From the IMG/VR virus record IMGVR_UViG_3300023083_000002, positions 1 through 42,826 of that record: a stretch of DNA of 42,826 nucleotides; one strand, given 5' to 3'. The number at the start of each line of letters is the position of its first letter. The first letter of the stretch is position 1. A model generated the notes under the pieces. That model worked only from the letters and a program-made list of their open reading frames with translations. It had not been told where the DNA came from and did not search any database. Shown piece by piece: positions 15,374-22,483 of the stretch. The stretch comes from a virus. Both the position numbers and the translations under genes were made by a program.

Positions 15374-15619
15374 TTAAAGTTTTTTGATTGTCATAATGCA
15401 ATATCCTTTTTCAATTCCGAAATTACCGCCGTGCAAAATATGGGTTACTTCTGCTTTTATTTCTTCGCCTGAATACTTTTCTAGATTTGGAAAATATTCT
15501 TTTAAAAATAAAGTATCGCCAATCTGATAATTTCTATCATTTAATCTTATTTCCCAAGGCTTTAAGCCACGAACAACATTCTGATAATGTTCTGTCCAGG
15601 TTTTTAATTCATGTACCAT
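15374..15619 (-). CDS. DUF3850 / ASCH-like protein
   Basis: An 81-residue protein that matches the DUF3850 pattern almost end to end: VHELKTWTEHYQNVVRGLKP, WEIRLNDRNYQIGDTLFLKE, a YSGEEIKAEVTHILHGG strand, and GIEKGYCIMTIK. DUF3850 belongs to the ASCH/PUA-like beta-barrel superfamily, thought to bind RNA or modified nucleotides. The length is complete for the domain. The phage role is unknown. Confidence 0.85.
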   Translation of the reverse strand: MVHELKTWTEHYQNVVRGLKPWEIRLNDRNYQIGDTLFLKEYFPNLEKYSGEEIKAEVTHILHGGNFGIEKGYCIMTIKKL

Positions 15620-15621
15620 AA

Positions 15622-15858
15622 CTATTTAATTTGGTCAAGTGGATAAGCGTTTAGTATTGATTGGTTTTCTACGTATTCTTTCCCTGTTGCTCCTGAAACT
15701 TGGCAATTTAATCCAGCTTCAAAAGCAATTTCTGAATGAATTTTTGCGAATTCAATCATAATTTCTAATACTAGGTGCTGTCTTTCCTTATAAGTTATTT
15801 TGCCTAATTCGTTAAATTCTTTTGTTTTTTCTTTTAATAATTCTTCTGCTGTTTTCAT
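15622..15858 (-). CDS. Small helical hypothetical protein, 78 residues
   Basis: Lys/Glu-rich helices (EELLKEKTKEFNELGKITYK, LEIMIEFAKIHSEIAFEAGL) and a short C-terminal segment NQSILNAYPLDQIK. Similar small proteins occur widely in Bacteroidota phages. The function is unknown. It lies in the tightly packed early operon, 2 nt from the DUF3850 gene. Confidence 0.6.
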   Translation of the reverse strand: MKTAEELLKEKTKEFNELGKITYKERQHLVLEIMIEFAKIHSEIAFEAGLNCQVSGATGKEYVENQSILNAYPLDQIK

Positions 15859-15875
15859 TTGTTTAGTTTGAGTGG

Positions 15876-16307
15876 TTAAATTTTACTTTTGTCAATCGCA
15901 ACGCCTCTTTCAATTAATCCGTGTAAATCAAAATGCCATTCGTAAAGCTTTTCGATTATTTCATAAGGAAAATCAAAAATATTATAATAAGTATTTTCTG
16001 TATGGTCTGAATAATGAAACATTTCGCAATATTCGTTTTCATCTTCAAAATAAATCCAATTTTTATTTCTTATTTTTTTTATTTGCTCAAACGGAATAAA
16101 CTTTTCTCCACTATGCTCAATTTCTTGTGTAAGCATTGATAAAGGCCAAAGGATAGGTTTGATATCCTTTAATTCAAAACGATTTAAGACCGATATTGTT
16201 AATTTTTTTTCTTCATAAGAACCATACAAATAAGCTCTTTTTATCGGTAAAATATCTAAGCCGTAAGACAAATACCCCGCTATTTCTTTAAGTGTGATTG
16301 AATCCAT
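15876..16307 (-). CDS. Conserved hypothetical protein, 143 residues
   Basis: The pattern IKPILWPLSMLTQEIEHSGE, FIPFEQIKKI ... IIEKLYEWHFDLHGLIERGV, AIDKSK recurs in many Bacteroidota phage genomes as I recall them, especially 'LYEWHFD.HGLIE.G.AID'. It is soluble, mixed alpha/beta. No catalytic motif is visible. Confidence 0.65.
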   Translation of the reverse strand: MDSITLKEIAGYLSYGLDILPIKRAYLYGSYEEKKLTISVLNRFELKDIKPILWPLSMLTQEIEHSGEKFIPFEQIKKIRNKNWIYFEDENEYCEMFHYSDHTENTYYNIFDFPYEIIEKLYEWHFDLHGLIERGVAIDKSKI

Positions 16308-16339
16308 TTTTAAAAGTTGTTTGTATAATTAATTCTTTG

Positions 16340-16597
16340 TTAGTTATTCTGTTGCTGATTTAATTTTTTAAAATAGTCTATAACAACTGACCAATCATAT
16401 TTTTCTTGAATGTAAAATGAATTTTTCTCTACATCTTTAGAAACTGGCTTATTTGGTTCTTGAGAAAGTCTTATTGCTTTTAGATGTTCGTTTAACTGAT
16501 TTCCTTTTTCTATTTTTAAATTAGGATAATTTCTATCTAAAAAAGTATAAAAACCCGTTATGTAAGTTCCTCTTTGTCCGTAATCATACATTCCCAT
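16340..16597 (-). CDS. Small hypothetical protein, 85 residues
   Basis: It begins MGMYDYGQRGTYITGFYTFL and continues with charged helical segments to a Gln/Asn-rich end. It lies 2 nt from the upstream gene stop, with a 32-nt AT-rich gap after it. No family was recognised. Confidence 0.55.
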   Translation of the reverse strand: MGMYDYGQRGTYITGFYTFLDRNYPNLKIEKGNQLNEHLKAIRLSQEPNKPVSKDVEKNSFYIQEKYDWSVVIDYFKKLNQQQNN

Positions 16598-16599
16598 AA

Positions 16600-16845
16600 C
16601 TAGACTTCTTTAATAATCGTTACATTTTTATTTTCCAATTTCGATATTTGATTCTGAAGCTGGATTAACTTCTTTTCTTTGCGTTGTTCAGCGTCTTTTA
16701 TTGCTTCGGATTCTGTATGGAAAAAATCCCCTTCAAAATAATATACTTTAGTTTTTAAATCTCTTGATGTTACTGAATTTAAAATCTTTACGTCGCACAA
16801 CAAAATACCTATTGTCAATGCGTACTTGGTTACGTAGACTTTCAT
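16600..16845 (-). CDS. Conserved small phage protein, 81 residues
   Basis: The start at ATG 16845 makes a 4-nt ATGA overlap with the upstream stop; a TTG at 16854 is less likely. The N-terminal beta segment MKVYVTKYALTIGILLCDVK is followed by YYFEGDFFHTESEAIKDAEQ and the helix KEKKLIQLQNQISKLENKNV. The layout 'beta strand, F-G-x-F-H-x-T, A-AE, KI-LQ-QI-KLE' is common among phage early proteins of unknown function. Confidence 0.65.
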   Translation of the reverse strand: MKVYVTKYALTIGILLCDVKILNSVTSRDLKTKVYYFEGDFFHTESEAIKDAEQRKEKKLIQLQNQISKLENKNVTIIKEV

Positions 16846-17165
16846 AAGTCCCAATGATAATCATTCATTTGTCTGTGTTGCTCGTTTTGATCAATTGCAG
16901 ATTGCAAATCTCTATCTACATTTTTTTCGTAAAACAAGACCCTTAAGGTGTCTTTTTTATATTTTACATCAATAAAAAAGCACTCTTTTTCTTGTTTAGA
17001 GAAAACACCTATCTCTATTGTTTCTTTATAAGGCTCTGAAACTATTGTAGTTTCTTTTGGAATATCTCCTAAAAGATTTCCTGCTAAATAATAATTTCTG
17101 TTGCCAGTTAAATTTTTAGTATAACTGTTATCGCTAGGGACATATTTTTTACCTATGTATTTCAT
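16842..17165 (-). CDS. Hypothetical protein, 107 residues
   Basis: A soluble alpha/beta protein: MKYIGKKYVPSDNSYTKN, LAGNLLGDIPKETTIVSEPY, ECFFIDVKYKKDTLRVLFYE, and a His/Asn-rich C-terminus (NEQHRQMNDYHWDL). It lies 2 nt from the upstream HTH gene and overlaps the next ATG. No family was recognised. Confidence 0.6.
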   Translation of the reverse strand: MKYIGKKYVPSDNSYTKNLTGNRNYYLAGNLLGDIPKETTIVSEPYKETIEIGVFSKQEKECFFIDVKYKKDTLRVLFYEKNVDRDLQSAIDQNEQHRQMNDYHWDL

Positions 17166-17167
17166 AA

Positions 17168-17425
17168 CTACTCTTTTTTAGATTTTAAACACTCCTTTTC
17201 AGCATTTTCTAAAGCTTGGTTTGTAACTATATTACTCAATGGTACATCCGGATTAATTCCGTTTGATTTGCACAAGTGAATATAATTTTCAAGGGAAATA
17301 TTTTTGATTCCGTTTTTCCACTCTCCAAACTGTTGAGGAATAAATCCCGCCTTTTCGGCTATTTCTTTTTGTGAAACGCCCAATAATTTAATAAGTTCTA
17401 AAATTGCTTTTTGGCTGTCTTTCAT
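17168..17425 (-). CDS. HTH (XRE-type) DNA-binding protein
   Basis: An 85-residue protein with a Cro/CI-type helix-turn-helix: KAILELIKLLGVSQKEIAEK, AGFIPQQFGEWKNGIKNISL, ENYIHLCKSNGINPDVPLSN. The turn between GVSQKEIAEKAG and PQQFGEWKNG matches XRE repressors. A short inverted repeat (GCCC...GGGC, 17438-17459) lies in the 44-nt gap upstream and could be its operator. It is likely a transcriptional regulator of the operon it sits in. Confidence 0.7.
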   Translation of the reverse strand: MKDSQKAILELIKLLGVSQKEIAEKAGFIPQQFGEWKNGIKNISLENYIHLCKSNGINPDVPLSNIVTNQALENAEKECLKSKKE

Positions 17426-17469
17426 TTTTGTTTGATTTGCCCCGAAATTAATCAGGGCGTTATTAATTT

Positions 17470-17832
17470 TTAATAGATTATAAATTGTGAATTTCCGTGC
17501 TTGTAACCTCTCTTATTTCCGTTATCGTCTGTGATAAAGAAATGTGTTTCGTTTTCCTTTAAAATTGGATAGTCTTTTGTTTCTGTCAAGTTACCGCTAT
17601 GATTAAAAGGATGAACACACTTAGCAATTCCATTTGCTGGAGTTCCTAAAAAATCATTTTCTTTTTTCAGTTCGACAAATAAAATTTGCTCTGTTAAATC
17701 AAGGTTTAAGCTGATTTGCGAAATTATAAAATTCACGCTATTGTTTGTTACCTTCCACCCAATTTGAGGGAAGTAAGAAACGTTTTTATCTCTCGTTAAA
17801 TCACTTCCATTTACTTTATAAATTATATCCAT
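17470..17832 (-). CDS. Hypothetical protein, first gene of the 17.8-kb operon
   Basis: A 120-residue beta-rich soluble protein: MDIIYKVNGSDLTRDKNVSY, NFIISQISLNLDLTEQILFV, THFFITDDNGNKRGYKHGNS. It follows a well-formed promoter at 17861-17890 with a leader of about 22 nt, so it should be strongly made early. No family was recognised. Confidence 0.6.
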   Translation of the reverse strand: MDIIYKVNGSDLTRDKNVSYFPQIGWKVTNNSVNFIISQISLNLDLTEQILFVELKKENDFLGTPANGIAKCVHPFNHSGNLTETKDYPILKENETHFFITDDNGNKRGYKHGNSQFIIY

Positions 17833-17860
17833 ATTTTTTAAATTTGTTCTTATCTGATAG

Positions 17861-17890
17861 CAAATGTAATACTTTAATATTATAATACAA
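17861..17890 (-). promoter_or_regulatory. Bacteroidota-type promoter of the 17.8-12.7-kb operon
   Basis: TTG (17890-17888), a 19-nt spacer and TACATTTG (17868-17861) on the minus strand, directly after the terminator at 17926-17947 and 28 nt before the first ATG. It matches the TTG-N19-TAnnTTTG pattern. Confidence 0.65.
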
Positions 17891-17925
17891 TAGTGTTATA
17901 AAACTTTAACATTTACAAATAAAAA

Positions 17926-17947
17926 AACCTAGCTGTTACGCTAGGTT
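17926..17947 (-). terminator. Terminator of the methyltransferase operon
   Basis: AACCTAGC (17947-17940 on the minus strand) pairs with GCTAGGTT (17933-17926) around a 6-nt loop and is followed by TTTTT. The stop codon of the C5-methyltransferase gene lies inside the stem. Confidence 0.85.
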
Positions 17948-18587
17948 AGGGTGTTTTAAATATTTGATTAATAACGTGAAGTCCTAATTTTGGATGAACA
18001 CAATTTCTCAATATCTGAACTGGGCAATGATTTTTTTCATAATATATATTTTCTTCGTAATAAATACCAAGCCAATCCATCATAGTTTTTTTTTGTCCAA
18101 CAGTTGCCAAATTCATCATTCCTTTTGGAGATTTAGGAACTTCCTGCATTTGATCTATGTCAAAATTACTCCAAAATAAATGCCTGCCTATTTTTACGGG
18201 ATTACCGTACGGCTGATAATAAGGGACTACATTTTCAACCACCCATTTTTTATCTTTGCAATACTGTGTAAGAAATATTATTTCTTCAAATAAAGCCCCG
18301 TAAACATATCTTATCATGTTGTGCCTGGTTGCTAAATTCATTTTTGAATGCTTTTGACATGGCCTAGATGTCCAAATAATATCAAAGTCTTTGTAATTTT
18401 CCAACAAAAATTGATGTGCATCACAAACAATAACTTTTTGATTTGGTTTTCTTTTTTGAAGCACATTCGCTATTTTTGGATCTAATTCAATATTGGTAAT
18501 ATCGAATTTATCTTCGTCCAATAATTCTATATTGCCGCCTAATCCGGCATATAAATTCAACAATTTTATTTTTTTACCTAATTCCAT
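17946..18587 (-). CDS. DNA cytosine-5 methyltransferase
   Basis: A 213-residue compact C5-methyltransferase. Motif I is LNLYAGLGGN (residues 10-19, SAM binding), the acidic IELDP is at 33-37, motif IV is SRPCQKHS with the catalytic Cys77, and motif VI is VENV near 117-120. It is shorter than typical 300-400-residue enzymes because the target-recognition region is minimal. It would methylate phage (or host) DNA at C5 of cytosine, probably for protection against restriction. No restriction endonuclease is encoded next to it, so it acts as a solitary enzyme. It shares an operon with a second methyltransferase. Confidence 0.85.
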   Translation of the reverse strand: MELGKKIKLLNLYAGLGGNIELLDEDKFDITNIELDPKIANVLQKRKPNQKVIVCDAHQFLLENYKDFDIIWTSRPCQKHSKMNLATRHNMIRYVYGALFEEIIFLTQYCKDKKWVVENVVPYYQPYGNPVKIGRHLFWSNFDIDQMQEVPKSPKGMMNLATVGQKKTMMDWLGIYYEENIYYEKNHCPVQILRNCVHPKLGLHVINQIFKTP

Positions 18588-18732
18588 AATTAAACCAATT
18601 TATTATTTTTTCCAATTCTTTAATCTCAATATCGTATTTGTCTGTCTTCTCTACTGAACTCTTTACTTTTAAATTGTTTAGCTTGGTTTGGGTTTCGGAT
18701 ATTGAATCAGAAGAGTTTCGTTTGGCCGACAT
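18574..18732 (-). CDS. 52-residue small protein between the two methyltransferases
   Basis: ATG 18732 opens 52 codons: MSAKRNSSDSISETQTKLNN, a charged helical middle, and EIKELEKIINWFNYGIR. It overlaps the upstream methyltransferase end by 26 nt and the C5-methyltransferase start by 14 nt, filling the only gap in the operon. It is basic at the N-terminus and coiled-coil-like. The function is unknown; a partner of the methyltransferases is conceivable. Confidence 0.45.
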   Translation of the reverse strand: MSAKRNSSDSISETQTKLNNLKVKSSVEKTDKYDIEIKELEKIINWFNYGIR

Positions 18733-19333
18733 GGTTTTTTATTCTTTTAATTGCTGAATCGTAGTATTCTTTGTCTAATTCGCAAGCGGTTAATTCAAAT
18801 CCGTAATCATGGCAAGCGATTGCGATGCTTCCTGAACCTAAATGAGTGTCTAAAATTTTAAATCCTTCTTTTGCATATTTCTCTAAAAGCCATCGATATA
18901 ATTTTTCAGGCTTTTGTGTGGGATGTATTCTGTCTTTATCTTGAGGATGATGCTCAAACACTTTAGAAACTGTACTTAATTCATTATTTATCCACGCATA
19001 TTCAGCCATTGACATTGTAAAAACATCGGAAATTGTTTTCTTTTTATATATTACAAAGCCTTTATTATTAGGTAGCATTTCATTAAAATTATTTGCTCCC
19101 CAAATTATTTGATTTTTAGATATTCGGAATAACTCATCAAAAAAAACTTTTTTAGGCTTATCCCCAAAATTATTCATAGTACCATTGTTTCTCATATCTT
19201 TAGTTGGCTGGTTTTCTATCATATCTCTATAAGGCGGGTCAACAATTGCTAAATCGAAATAATTATCAGGATAACGAGCCATTAAGACCATATTACACTC
19301 GTTAGTAATATTAATTTTATCTGTTATTTGCAT
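18707..19333 (-). CDS. DNA N6-adenine / N4-cytosine methyltransferase (beta class)
   Basis: A 208-residue protein of the N6_N4_Mtase family. Motif IV DPPY is at residues 32-35, followed by the YRDMI region. A central target-recognition part carries KNQIIWGANNFNEMLPNNK and HPTQKPEKLYRWLLEKY, and motif I LDTHLGSGS comes near the C-terminus (161-169). Catalytic motif before the SAM-binding motif defines the beta class. The HPTQKP segment is a strong family mark. It would modify phage DNA against host restriction. The gene overlaps its upstream neighbour by 10 nt. Confidence 0.9.
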   Translation of the reverse strand: MQITDKINITNECNMVLMARYPDNYFDLAIVDPPYRDMIENQPTKDMRNNGTMNNFGDKPKKVFFDELFRISKNQIIWGANNFNEMLPNNKGFVIYKKKTISDVFTMSMAEYAWINNELSTVSKVFEHHPQDKDRIHPTQKPEKLYRWLLEKYAKEGFKILDTHLGSGSIAIACHDYGFELTACELDKEYYDSAIKRIKNHVGQTKLF

Positions 19334-19641
19334 AATATTCTGTATTCGACTTCACGTCCGTTTTTTAAAGCATCATCGATACCATACTGCATGCCTTTTG
19401 AAATTCCTAAATCGGTATAGACTACTGTTTTGTTTATTACGCTTTTAAATGCTAATCCTGCATTAATTCCAATTTCACGCTCAATTGGGTCATTGTCGTC
19501 CAAACATTGCGTATAAAGAAGATGTGAGACCATTGGGGCTTCGTTGTGGTTTAAAATTGCATCACGCATACAAGCCTGTGCGTAAATCATATTTTCTCCA
19601 ATATTTCCAGCGTATGGTGATTCTAAAATAATTAGTTTCAT
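19324..19641 (-). CDS. DUF7768 / nucleoside 2-deoxyribosyltransferase-like protein
   Basis: A 105-residue protein: ILESPYAGNIGENMIYAQAC, MRDAILNHNEAPMVSHLLYT, QCLDDNDPIEREIGINAGLA, VVYTDLGISKGMQYGIDDAL, VEYRIL. The ESPYAG, EAP-SHLLYTQ-LDD and GIS-GM-GI blocks are those of the small phage family related to nucleoside 2-deoxyribosyltransferases (Rossmann-like). A role in nucleotide metabolism is plausible but not shown. It is first in the operon with the two methyltransferases and follows leader RNA copy A. Confidence 0.75.
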   Translation of the reverse strand: MKLIILESPYAGNIGENMIYAQACMRDAILNHNEAPMVSHLLYTQCLDDNDPIEREIGINAGLAFKSVINKTVVYTDLGISKGMQYGIDDALKNGREVEYRILCK

Positions 19642-19658
19642 TTGTATAAATTAAAAAT

Positions 19659-19739
19659 GCCTTCCGATTTTTGTACAAGGTCTCACGTTGCACGCCAATC
19701 AAAAGGCTAATCTTTTTTTTGTTTCCTATGTTTGAGACC
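19659..19739 (-). ncRNA. Pseudoknot-type leader RNA, copy A (upstream of DUF7768 gene)
   Basis: In minus-strand RNA: S1 GGUCUCA (19739-19733), S2 GCCUUUUGAUU (19707-19697), S1' UGAGACC (19685-19679), S2' AAUCGGAAGGC (19669-19659), then AUUUUUAAUUU. S1 is perfect over 7 bp; S2 is 11 bp with two U-G pairs. The 128-nt gap between NinG and this operon holds nothing else. A TAnnTTTA-like box (TACATTTA) lies 15 nt before S1, without a clear -33. Confidence 0.6.
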
Positions 19740-19769
19740 GAAACAATTGTTTTGTAAATGTAATAAATT

Positions 19770-20432
19770 CTAATTGTAAATTGCTAACTGTTCATTGAAT
19801 TTTTTACGTAATTCTAAACGTTCTTTTGCAGTGAATTCTCTATTTTGAATATCTAGCCACTTGACTATACTTATAGCGATTGATATTTTTTCCTTGTATT
19901 CGTGGATATGAAGTTTCAAGGTAGGATATTTGGAAACAATTTCAAACTTTACATACTCCCAATATTCTTTTCCATATCGTTCAATCAGACCTAAATCGTA
20001 TTTGTGTATGTTTCCGCCCTTTTCACAATTGCAGTTGTAATCTTGCATATGCAAGTTATCTAAGTTGAACCTGATTGCTCCATTAGATTGTACCGTATGG
20101 TAATGACCTGCTTGCGGTGTTGTAATTCCATTGCAAGATATACAACCTGCATTTTTATCAATTAAGCAGCATATTTTGTTTATGTATCTTTCAAGGTCTT
20201 TTTTAAATTCCTTAATTCCTTTGATGTTTTCTTTGATACTTTTTTTCTGTTCTTTCCATTCCGATTTAGATTTTTTCTCTTTATCAGACTTTACTTTATC
20301 CATTGCTTTTTTAATCAAAATATTCTTTGCTTCTGTTCCTGCTTGTTTGCATTCTTCTGTTTGTTCGCAGTAACGGTAGTTGAATATTTTTTGTTCAAAT
20401 TTCTTACCGCAATATTTGCAATTGCTAATCAT
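19770..20432 (-). CDS. NinG-like recombination protein
   Basis: A 220-residue protein. The N-terminal zinc knuckle CKYCGKKFEQ ... YRYCEQ is followed by a long basic helical linker. The C-terminal HNH-like part carries CISCNGITTPQAGHYHT, RFNLDNLHMQDYNCN and GNIHKYDLGLIERYGKEYWE. This is the layout of lambda NinG/Rap-type proteins, which process branched recombination intermediates. It is 2 nt from the PAPS-reductase-like gene and is the last gene of its transcript. Confidence 0.82.
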   Translation of the reverse strand: MISNCKYCGKKFEQKIFNYRYCEQTEECKQAGTEAKNILIKKAMDKVKSDKEKKSKSEWKEQKKSIKENIKGIKEFKKDLERYINKICCLIDKNAGCISCNGITTPQAGHYHTVQSNGAIRFNLDNLHMQDYNCNCEKGGNIHKYDLGLIERYGKEYWEYVKFEIVSKYPTLKLHIHEYKEKISIAISIVKWLDIQNREFTAKERLELRKKFNEQLAIYN

Positions 20433-20434
20433 AA

Positions 20435-21433
20435 TTATACATTTTCAAAACACTCGCAAGGGAATAGGTCTTGCGTATGCTGTGTTAGATATTTTTTTGC
20501 TGATTTCCAGAACGTACTGCTTGGTATATGTTCGCTTGCAGGAATTCCTATTTCTTTCATTTTTTTAAACTTAGGTTCAATATCTTTTAGAAACTCCTTT
20601 CCGAAAGAATATCCAATAATTTCTTCTGCTTCTTTACCTAGTTCAAAAATATCGTAATGAAAGCAATAGATAACATACCAATGTTGCTGTCCAGCTTTTA
20701 AGCAACCTTTGCAATTTGCATGTTTAAAAAGTTTATATTGATTTGGTCTTTTTATTCCTATTTCTTCAGTATCAAAAATAGTACGTAAATTTCCTTTATA
20801 TTCTTCTAGTTTAATTAATTCGTGCTTTATAGAATCTTGTATAAATTGATTATGATTCATTTTAAAATCAAAAATATTTATTTTTGAATTATTTACCTTA
20901 TTGAAGGTTTTTAATAAAGACGAAATAAGATAATCATTGTAGGCATTTATCTGTTCTTCAAGCCAAATTGCTAAAGGGAAGTCCGACACGTACCCATCTT
21001 TTTCTAATATTGATTTCCTTCTCTCAACCCTATTAAATTCATTTTCGTCAAAACCATAATAAATTACATATTCAAAATTTTTATCAAGGTTTTTTAAAAA
21101 ATTATAAAAAGGTTCGGTTTTGAGTACGAAAGTGCATAAAATTTGTCTTCCGTGTGGATTCACAAAACTTCCTTTTTCAATACAAACTTCAAACTGATTT
21201 TTTATAAGTTCTACTACTGATTGATTGCCTTCGTTGGCATAAGTAATCGGGATTCCTAGGTAGTCAGAAACTTCTTTTTTAAATCTTTTTATATCTTCAT
21301 CTTCAAAATGAGGATGTATATCGTGATTTAACAGAATTACATTTTCCTTTCCGTATTTTCTTTCTGCCTCAATCGCAACTATTGCCGAAGCGTGTCCGCC
21401 AGAAAAACAAATAATATGTTTTTTACTTTTCAT
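20435..21433 (-). CDS. PAPS reductase-like (PP-loop ATP pyrophosphatase family) protein
   Basis: A 332-residue protein with a PP-loop variant SGGHAS at residues 11-16 (usual SGGxDS), followed by ENVILLNHDIHPHFEDEDIK. A C-terminal Cys pair lies in NCKGCLKAGQQHWYVIYC, which could bind an iron-sulfur cluster or zinc. The family includes PAPS reductases, DndC-type sulfur-insertion proteins and tRNA thiolation enzymes, and phages carry it often without a proven role. The DNA modification genes downstream make a nucleic-acid-modification role possible, but no dnd partner genes are present. Confidence 0.75.
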   Translation of the reverse strand: MKSKKHIICFSGGHASAIVAIEAERKYGKENVILLNHDIHPHFEDEDIKRFKKEVSDYLGIPITYANEGNQSVVELIKNQFEVCIEKGSFVNPHGRQILCTFVLKTEPFYNFLKNLDKNFEYVIYYGFDENEFNRVERRKSILEKDGYVSDFPLAIWLEEQINAYNDYLISSLLKTFNKVNNSKINIFDFKMNHNQFIQDSIKHELIKLEEYKGNLRTIFDTEEIGIKRPNQYKLFKHANCKGCLKAGQQHWYVIYCFHYDIFELGKEAEEIIGYSFGKEFLKDIEPKFKKMKEIGIPASEHIPSSTFWKSAKKYLTQHTQDLFPCECFENV

Positions 21434-21653
21434 AAACTATCTCTATTGAAGGTTTAGCAATTTCATTTAAGAATATTTTTGCGCTTTCAATATTATCAAA
21501 AGATTTTTCTACGTAATGATCTGCCTCTGGTGGGTTAAAAGAACCTATCTCTACTTCTTTAAAATATTTCCATTTGTTAAAAAATATTATCCACGAATAG
21601 TGATAAAACTGCGGATAATATCTTTCTTCTTTTTTTATTATTCTTAATTTCAT
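21423..21653 (-). CDS. Small basic hypothetical protein, 76 residues
   Basis: Aromatic-rich: RYYPQFYHYSWIIFFNKWKY, then KSFDNIESAKIFLNEIAKPS. The second half reads as strand-helix ('F.s.e.Ak.fl.e..'), a layout common in tiny phage proteins. It overlaps the PAPS-reductase-like gene by 11 nt. The function is unknown. Confidence 0.55.
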   Translation of the reverse strand: MKLRIIKKEERYYPQFYHYSWIIFFNKWKYFKEVEIGSFNPPEADHYVEKSFDNIESAKIFLNEIAKPSIEIVYEK

Positions 21654-21670
21654 AATACTATTTTTAAAAA

Positions 21671-21889
21671 TTAGGGTTGATTTTGTTGTTTACTTTTTTG
21701 TAAATATTTAGATAATTTGTCTAAAACACAGTTTATATATCTAGATATTTCTTTATTAACTTCTCTTAAAGCTATTGCCATTTCATATCTTCCAACAACA
21801 ATAGGTGGTTGTTTATATAGCTTTGGATTTTTATAATAATCAATTATAACCATTCTTTCATAAAAATCGAATAATATTTTATTTTTCAT
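21671..21889 (-). CDS. Small helical hypothetical protein, 72 residues
   Basis: A basic helical protein: KILFDFYERMVIIDYYKNPK, RYEMAIALREVNKEISRYIN, ending in a Gln/Lys-rich tail. It lies 5 nt after the DnaA-C-like gene and 17 nt before the next start. No family was recognised. Confidence 0.5.
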   Translation of the reverse strand: MKNKILFDFYERMVIIDYYKNPKLYKQPPIVVGRYEMAIALREVNKEISRYINCVLDKLSKYLQKSKQQNQP

Positions 21890-21894
21890 AATTT

Positions 21895-22257
21895 CTAAAT
21901 AAATGAGTTAGTGTAGTTTTCTGTCATTTTCAATAAATCTATATTATCAGGAATTAACTTATTGCATTCGAAAATCTTTGAAATAATTTCTTCTATCTCT
22001 TTTTTTAATATTGGATAAATTGTCATTTCAATTTTTATCTTGTTTCTTCCATGAAGATAGCTTGAATGTTCACGGTTTACTGTTTCGCTTATCTTCTCAT
22101 TTGTCAGTTCCGTAAATTCCCCGCAAAGATAAAAGTAAACGTGTCTTGCCTTTGCTATTTGCTTTTGCCTTAATTCGCTTTTTATATATTTTTCTTCAAT
22201 ATCGTAGTAAGAGCAGACCGTATCTAAAATTTTTGTTGTTGGCAGATTAGGTTTCAT
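21895..22257 (-). CDS. DnaA C-terminal-domain (domain IV) protein
   Basis: About 120 residues from ATG 22257; ATG 22278 would add seven residues and overlap the previous gene further. TKILDTVCSYYDIEEKYIKS, RQKQIAKARHVYFYLCGEFT, and ETVNREHSSYLHGRNKI match Bac_DnaA_C, the helix-turn-helix that binds DnaA boxes; the AR-v-yL and NR-HSS-lHg blocks are diagnostic. The ATPase domain is absent. It likely binds a phage origin or regulates replication by competing at DnaA boxes. Confidence 0.82.
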   Translation of the reverse strand: MKPNLPTTKILDTVCSYYDIEEKYIKSELRQKQIAKARHVYFYLCGEFTELTNEKISETVNREHSSYLHGRNKIKIEMTIYPILKKEIEEIISKIFECNKLIPDNIDLLKMTENYTNSFI

Positions 22258-22483
22258 GTTTTGTAATTTTAATTTCATATCCGATTGCTTCGGCTATCAT
22301 CAAGAAAGTTAGTGCGCTTGGTTCTGAAGATTTTCTGTTTATGAATCGCCACACATTTGGAGCGGTAATGCCTGATTTTTTAGCTATTTCAGTATTGCAT
22401 ATTTTATTTTTAAGCATGAATCTTTTCATTTTCAATATTTCGTAATTTAAACGAATTGATGCTTTTTGTTTTTCAGGACTCAT
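22247..22483 (-). CDS. HTH (XRE-type) DNA-binding protein
   Basis: A 78-residue protein: MKRFMLKNKICNTEIAKKSG, ITAPNVWRFINRKSSEPSAL, TFLMIAEAIGYEIKI. A helix-turn-helix of the Cro/CI type is centred on NTEIAKKSGITAPNVWRFIN. It overlaps its neighbours by 4 nt upstream and about 11 nt downstream. It is likely a regulator of replication or early gene expression. Confidence 0.72.
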   Translation of the reverse strand: MSPEKQKASIRLNYEILKMKRFMLKNKICNTEIAKKSGITAPNVWRFINRKSSEPSALTFLMIAEAIGYEIKITKHET

